Of a stretch of DNA of 46,137 nt, positions 42,310 through 46,137 are shown piece by piece. Source of the DNA: Oscillospiraceae bacterium (lineage in GTDB: Bacteria; Bacillota; Clostridia; Oscillospirales; Oscillospiraceae). The DNA is taken from NCBI GenBank assembly GCA_902789745.1, contig CADAPH010000018.1:1-46137 (forward strand), in the 5' to 3' direction. Below the pieces are notes generated by a model. The model was not told the DNA's origin, ran no database searches, and worked only from the letters and a program-made list of their open reading frames with translations. The number at the start of each line of letters is the position of its first letter. Position 1 is the first letter of the stretch. The position numbers and the translations under genes were made by a program.

Positions 42310-42810
42310 ATGGATCGGGAACGGAGCTGCTGCTTTACGGGGCATCGGCCGATGAAGCTGCCCTGGGGCATGAATGAGGACGACCCGCGCTGTCAAAGGC
42401 TCAAGGAGGAGCTGCGGGCGCGGCTCGAGGCGCTCTATGCGCTGGGCTACCGCCATTTCCTCTGCGGCATGGCCATCGGCTGCGACATGTACTTTGCCGA
42501 GGCGGTTTTAAAGCTGCGCGAGACGCACGACGACGTCACGCTGGAGGCCGCGATCCCCTTCGGCGACCAGCCCGGGCGCTGGGCGGAAAAGCTCCGGCGG
42601 CGCTATAACGAGCTGATCGACCGGGCGGATACGGTGACGGTGCTGCAATACGGCTACACGCCCGACTGCATGATGCGCCGCAACCGCTATATGGTCGACC
42701 GCTCTTCCCTGCTGCTGGCCTGCTACGACGGCAGACCCGGCGGGACGATGGGCACCATCCTCTATGCCGAGCGCAACGGCGTGAAGGTGATTTTGATTGA
42801 TATCGCGTAA
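42310..42810 (+). CDS. SLOG/DUF1273-family nucleotide-binding protein
   Basis: 166 residues from the ATG at 42310, 8 nt after GAGG. It starts CCFTGHRPMKLPWG, with FLCGMAIGCDMYFAEAVL and GGTMGTILYAERNGVKV, the pattern of DUF1273/YspA-like Rossmann proteins of the SLOG superfamily, proposed to bind nucleotides or nucleotide-derived ligands. Cellular role unknown. It is divergent from ribU, with overlapping promoters and a strong terminator after the stop. The frame is open far upstream (to about 40975), but that part is antisense to ribU and not coding. Confidence 0.85.
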   Translation: MDRERSCCFTGHRPMKLPWGMNEDDPRCQRLKEELRARLEALYALGYRHFLCGMAIGCDMYFAEAVLKLRETHDDVTLEAAIPFGDQPGRWAEKLRRRYNELIDRADTVTVLQYGYTPDCMMRRNRYMVDRSSLLLACYDGRPGGTMGTILYAERNGVKVILIDIA

Positions 42811-42838
42811 AAAAAGGAGCGTCGGCGCTCCTTTTTCT
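42811..42838 (+). terminator. Terminator of the SLOG gene
   Basis: 11-bp stem AAAAAGGAGCG / CGCTCCTTTTT with a TCGG loop, continuing CTCTTT. Strong in both directions. Confidence 0.88.
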
Positions 42839-42896
42839 CTTTCCGTGTCAAATCGGGTTTTTCCGCATAGAATACAGCATGGAAGGGGGAACTCTC

Positions 42897-43859
42897 TTGG
42901 ATCAGACATTTTTTCTTGCGGCAAACTCCGGGGACGGCTTTTATTCCCTGTACGACGCCTTTCCGGGCAAACCGCATTTTCTGCATATCATCAAGGGCGG
43001 CCCGGGCACCGGCAAGTCCGGCTTCATGCGCCGCATCCGCAGGGAGGCGCAAAAGCGCGGCCTCGATACCGTAAGCGTCCTCTGCTCCGGCGACCCGGAC
43101 TCCCTCGACGGTCTGCTCGTCCCGGCGCTGGGTCAGGCCTGGGTCGACGGCACCGCGCCCCACGTCCGGGAACCCCGGCTCTTCGGTGCGGATTCCGATT
43201 ATGTAAACCTTGGCCGTTTCTGCTCCCTGCCGCTGCGCGAGAGGGATCGGGAGCGGGCGCTGGCGCTGAACCGGGCGTATAAGGAGCGCTATACGGCCGC
43301 GTACCGGCATCTCTCGGCGGCAGAGGCGCTGGAACGCGCGGAACAGCTTCCGGACGCGGCGGTCATGCAGGAGGAAGAGGCGCGGGTCTGGAAGATCCTG
43401 GACGCGTATCCCGACCGCGCGGGCGGTCTGTGCATCCGGGAAAAGCGCTTTCTCTCCGCCATCACCTGCCGCGGAATCCTTGAGCTGAAGGATACCGTAA
43501 ACTTGTTATGTAAACAACATTATTATATGCGCGGAGGCAGCTCCGTGCTGGAGCAGGCCGCGGCCTGGGCCGAGAAAAAGACGGCGCGCATCCTGCTGTG
43601 TCCCCGGCCGCTGAACCCGCGGCAGCTGGAGGCCGTCCTGCTGCCGGAGCTCGGGATCGCGTTTCTGCTCTCCCCCGCGCCCCTGCCCGTACCGTCGGGG
43701 GAAAGGCTTCTCAGCCGCGAAGCGCTCTCCCGCGCCGTAACCGAGCTGCGCGAGGCGAAAGCCCTGCACGACAAGCTGGAGGCGGTCTACAGGCCGTATA
43801 TGGATTTCGCGGCGCTGACGAAGTATACGGAGGAATATGCGGAGAAGCTGTTTGGATAA
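42897..43859 (+). CDS. P-loop ATPase-like protein (PRK06851-type)
   Basis: 320 residues if it starts at TTG 42897 (7 nt after AAGGGGG); the ATG at 42879 lies before the site. It begins DQTFFLAANSGDGFYSLYDA, then Walker A IIKGGPGTGKSGFMR (about 31-45). The second half keeps family text (ILLCPRPLNPRQLEAVLLPE, LGIAFLL), but the place where related proteins have a second P-loop reads YYMRGGSSVLEQAAAW, without GKS/T. Members occur in spore formers; the function is unknown. A low-GC patch (43498-43530) lies just before the degenerate loop. Confidence 0.7.
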   Translation: MDQTFFLAANSGDGFYSLYDAFPGKPHFLHIIKGGPGTGKSGFMRRIRREAQKRGLDTVSVLCSGDPDSLDGLLVPALGQAWVDGTAPHVREPRLFGADSDYVNLGRFCSLPLRERDRERALALNRAYKERYTAAYRHLSAAEALERAEQLPDAAVMQEEEARVWKILDAYPDRAGGLCIREKRFLSAITCRGILELKDTVNLLCKQHYYMRGGSSVLEQAAAWAEKKTARILLCPRPLNPRQLEAVLLPELGIAFLLSPAPLPVPSGERLLSREALSRAVTELREAKALHDKLEAVYRPYMDFAALTKYTEEYAEKLFG

Positions 43860-43864
43860 AGCGA

Positions 43865-44122
43865 AAGGGGCTGTAGCAAAATAGCAGAAACAGCCGCAAC
43901 AAAGTAAAAATACCGGTTTCACCGTAGGGGCCGACGCCCTCGGCGGCCCGGCGGTATCATGCAGATGTTTGTGATGATAATGGGCGAATACGCACATTTT
44001 TCTGTGCATATTCGCCCGTCATTGTTCACAATTTGCATTTCCGCGTGCGGGCCGCCGAGGGCGTCGGCCCCTACATGGACTGCTGCTTGGAAGCGAATAA
44101 TCCTATTTTGCTACAGCCCCTT
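43865..44122. repeat. Three-layer nested palindrome
   Basis: Outer layer: AAGGGGCTGTAGCAAAATAG (43865-43884) and its exact complement (44103-44122). Middle layer: a 27-bp perfect inverted repeat beginning GTAGGGGCCGACGCC (43924-43950 and 44048-44074). Inner layer: GGGCGAATACGCACA / TGTGCATATTCGCCC (14 of 15). The middle arms match those at 10516-10663. No coding potential; it fills the gap between two convergent genes. Confidence 0.85.
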
Positions 44123-44137
44123 AAGCAAATACTCGAT

Positions 44138-44787
44138 TCAGCAGCAGCAGATCAGCGGCAGGCGGCCGCCGGTGCAGAGGGTCCCGAGGCAGAGCCAGAT
44201 CCAGATGGGGTTGATATTGCGCGCGCGGGTGTAGTTTCCGGAATAGTTGTCGTAGAAGTCCGCTCCGCTCTGCAGCATCTCCAGAAGCCGGCGGTACTCC
44301 ATATTGTTCGGCTCCAGAAAGACGGCGCGCTTTGCCTGCTCCAGCGCGGCGACTTTATTGCCCAGGTACATATTGGTGTACGCGGTGAGGAAATACCACC
44401 TGGCGTCCCGCTCCTCCTGCGGTACGCCGGACAGCGCGTTGAACGCCTCCCGGTACATGCCGTTGCGGATGTAGTTGACGGCGGCGGTGTACTCGCTGCG
44501 CTCGGTCTGACGGGCCTGGGCGCCGTCCGACCAGCCGCCGTACTGCTGCTGATAGGCGCCCGCGCCGTAGGCCGGGCCATAGGCGGAGCTGTAGGCACGG
44601 GGGCCGGTATTGCCGCTCTTGATCTGATCGTAGGCGGCATTGATGTCGTTCATCTTCCGGGCGGCCTCTTCATTGCCGGGATTCAGATCGGGGTGGTATT
44701 TCTTTGTCAGATCGCGGTAGGCTTTTTTGATCTCCTCATCGGAGGCGTCCGGGGACACGCCCAGCACTTTATACGGATCCTGAACCA
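44138..44787 (-). CDS. J-domain protein with membrane-active C-terminus
   Basis: 216 residues from MVQDPYKVLG (ATG at 44787, 9 nt after GAGG; the ATG at 44806 lacks a site). The J domain (about 1-60) has the HPD triad in KKYHPDLNPGN, so it can stimulate a DnaK-type ATPase. A Tyr/Gly/Ala-rich linker (about 65-95) leads to a TPR-like helical part (YTAAVNYIRNGMYREAFNAL, AALEQAKRAVFLEPNN). A hydrophobic end with several Cys (IWIWLCLGTLCTGG ... ICCC) probably inserts in the membrane. It is the third gene of a trio with DUF5685 and a zinc-ribbon protein. Confidence 0.85.
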
Positions 44788-45614
44788 TTTCCGGCTTCCT
44801 CTCCACAGTATTTCTGATTATACGCCGACCAGAGCCCCACGCAGAGTATATTCTTCATGAGGGCCGCGTCCTGTACAAGCGGCAGCCTGTCAAACCAATA
44901 GACGCATTCTCCGAGCTGCATGCGGAGGATATCGCGAAAGCGCGTCTCGTTGTCCGGGTCGCCCGCATAGCCCAGGAAGGGATTGTAGCGCCCGCGCGCC
45001 GCGTCGTCGTCCAGATCCATTGCCGCGTCCAGCAGATACAGGAAGCGCCCGAGGGCGTCCGCCATATTGCGCAGGTCGTCGCCCCAGCGGTCATCCCGGC
45101 AGACGAAAATCTCCCGCATCATCTGCCCGAAGCAGGCGGCAGCGGCGTCCGGGTCTCCCCGCCCCTCCTTTTCGATCTCGGAGAGGGCCTCCAGCGCAGA
45201 CTCAATGGCGGCGCACTGGCGGGGGTAGCGCTCCTTCACCAGCTGATAGGACGCGCGCAGAGTCTTCGCTTCGGCGAGGGCGGTGATGTTCTTGTCGTCC
45301 TTCCAGTCGTCCAGGCATTTGAGATAGGCCATGGCGATGTTCATATGCGCCGCGTAATCGGACAGCTCGCTCATCACGTAGGGGTGGGCCTCAATGGGAT
45401 GGCGCAGGCAGGTATTGTCCCCCCGCTCCTCCTCCGGCTCATAGAGGGAGGAGAGCAGCAGGACAAGGAAGGTCATATCGAAATTCAGCGTAAGCCTTGC
45501 ATACTGTCCGAAGCAGCGCTTCAGGCTTCTGCAAAGGCCGCAGTAGACGGATTTATAGCGCGACAGCTCGTCATCCTCGAGCACCTTTGTCGCGGCAACC
45601 AGATAACCGAACAT
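44769..45614 (-). CDS. DUF5685-family protein
   Basis: 281 residues, largely helical. It begins MFGYLVAATKVLEDDELSRY, then YCGLCRSLKRCFGQYARLTL, with conserved Cys residues (YCGLC, NTCLRHP, and a late CGEE), suggesting metal binding. No enzymatic motif recognised; function unknown. Its ATG overlaps the stop of the zinc-ribbon gene by one base (TGATG), and its end overlaps the J-domain gene by 19 bp. That arrangement suggests the three proteins work together at the membrane. Confidence 0.75.
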   Translation of the reverse strand: MFGYLVAATKVLEDDELSRYKSVYCGLCRSLKRCFGQYARLTLNFDMTFLVLLLSSLYEPEEERGDNTCLRHPIEAHPYVMSELSDYAAHMNIAMAYLKCLDDWKDDKNITALAEAKTLRASYQLVKERYPRQCAAIESALEALSEIEKEGRGDPDAAAACFGQMMREIFVCRDDRWGDDLRNMADALGRFLYLLDAAMDLDDDAARGRYNPFLGYAGDPDNETRFRDILRMQLGECVYWFDRLPLVQDAALMKNILCVGLWSAYNQKYCGEEAGNGSGSV

Positions 45615-46021
45615 CAGCTTTTCCCCTCAAAAGAGTTCCCGCACTTGCGGCAGACGATTTTGATTTTGCCGTGGCCCCTGGGGACGCGCAGCGTGGTCTT
45701 GCACGAGGGACATGTAAAGAACTTGTACTCCTTGCGCTGCACCCATTTCTCCTTGCGGACCTTGAACGCGGCGGCAATCCTGTAGCGCCAGCGGAGAAAG
45801 CGGGCGTTTTCCTCGCGCCGCTTGGGAAGATTGCGCGAGAACATGCGGAAGTAGATAACCCCCAGCAGGACAAAAAACGCCGCATAGAGGATTTGGCCGA
45901 CCTGCCCGCGGACAAACATCCCCGCGATGAGCAGCACCGCGTCCACAGCATAGAGGAACAGATTCAATTGGTCGTTGCCGTTTCTCCCGGCCATGAAGTG
46001 CGCCAGTTTTTCTCTCATCAT
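45614..46021 (-). CDS. Membrane protein with C-terminal zinc ribbon
   Basis: 135 residues: two adjacent membrane helices (about 20-38 and 42-58), a very basic cytoplasmic stretch (LPKRREENARFLRWRYRIAA), and a zinc ribbon with CPSC and CRKC pairs (about 104-127; FFTCPSCKTTLRVPRGHGKI). The basic region and ribbon suggest nucleic-acid or ribosome contact, but this is inference. First gene of the trio with DUF5685 and the J-domain protein. Confidence 0.75.
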   Translation of the reverse strand: MMREKLAHFMAGRNGNDQLNLFLYAVDAVLLIAGMFVRGQVGQILYAAFFVLLGVIYFRMFSRNLPKRREENARFLRWRYRIAAAFKVRKEKWVQRKEYKFFTCPSCKTTLRVPRGHGKIKIVCRKCGNSFEGKS

Positions 46022-46137
46022 GCCTTTGCCATCGCTTTCTTAAATAGGGTTTACTGAAAAACGCGGGAATAATGAAATGCGATTAATTAATAACGCAAGA
46101 ATGGCTTAGAAATTGAAGTGAAATGTACCAAAAACAG
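46022..46137. other. AT-rich end of window
   Basis: No gene seen. The sequence is AT-rich, with ATTAATTAATAA near 46083, and probably holds the promoter of the minus-strand trio, but no convincing -35/-10 pair was picked out. Confidence 0.4.

Overview
The window is a stretch of high-GC chromosome from a spore-forming, Gram-positive anaerobe of the Clostridia. The spoVAD-spoVAE pair, the two VanR/OmpR-type two-component systems, the NHLM-type peptide exporter and the dispersed palindromic intergenic repeats all fit a gut Oscillospiraceae (Ruminococcaceae)-like organism. The species cannot be named from sequence alone. No tRNA, rRNA, CRISPR array, transposase or phage gene was seen.

Layout. 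1-550: 3' end of an Ogt-type DNA methyltransferase. 559-8173 (minus): a MacB-like core-domain protein, an HlyD-type adaptor, two CUT1 sugar permeases and a large lipoprotein solute-binding protein whose signal peptide is out of frame with its body. 8478-10485 (plus): a two-component system. 10684-15330 (minus): a three-gene unit made of a Tet-like ribosomal GTPase fused to a Rae1/YacP-type endoribonuclease domain, a YlmH-like S4 protein and peptidase T. The fusion gene's promoter predicts a leaderless mRNA. 15544-17524: a second two-component system, split by heptamer repeats. 17546-24530 (plus): housekeeping genes (DUF1385 protein, prmC, recA, recX, rimO, pgsA, cysS). 24587-25948 (minus): a membrane-anchored repeat/hydrolase protein.

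26394-29983 (plus) is a tyrosine-phosphorylation module of the capsule type: a degenerate SGNH protein, a Wzz-like protein, a BY-kinase and a PHP phosphatase. A terminator follows and no glycosyltransferase is present. 30028-31704 (minus) holds a small coiled-coil protein and a DUF218 membrane protein. 31785-37201 (minus) is a compact NHLM-type export operon: STAS protein, very short adaptor, C39-peptidase ABC transporter, second ABC transporter and a small double-glycine peptide that is probably the cargo. No modification enzyme is visible. 37514-38895: spoVAD-spoVAE. 39108-41152: a cytidylate-kinase-like protein and, divergent from it, a SpoVB/MATE-type flippase. 41290-42810: an FMN-riboswitch-controlled riboflavin transporter and a SLOG protein, transcribed from back-to-back promoters whose -35 boxes overlap. 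42897-46021: a P-loop protein, then a minus-strand trio (zinc ribbon, DUF5685, J-domain).

The least ordinary items are the GTPase-Rae1 fusion with its leaderless start, the enzyme-free NHLM operon with its candidate peptide, the catalytically dead SGNH protein leading the tyrosine-kinase operon, the shared -35 divergent promoters, and the nested three-layer palindrome at 43865-44122. Functions are inferred from motifs and remembered family features; no database search was possible.
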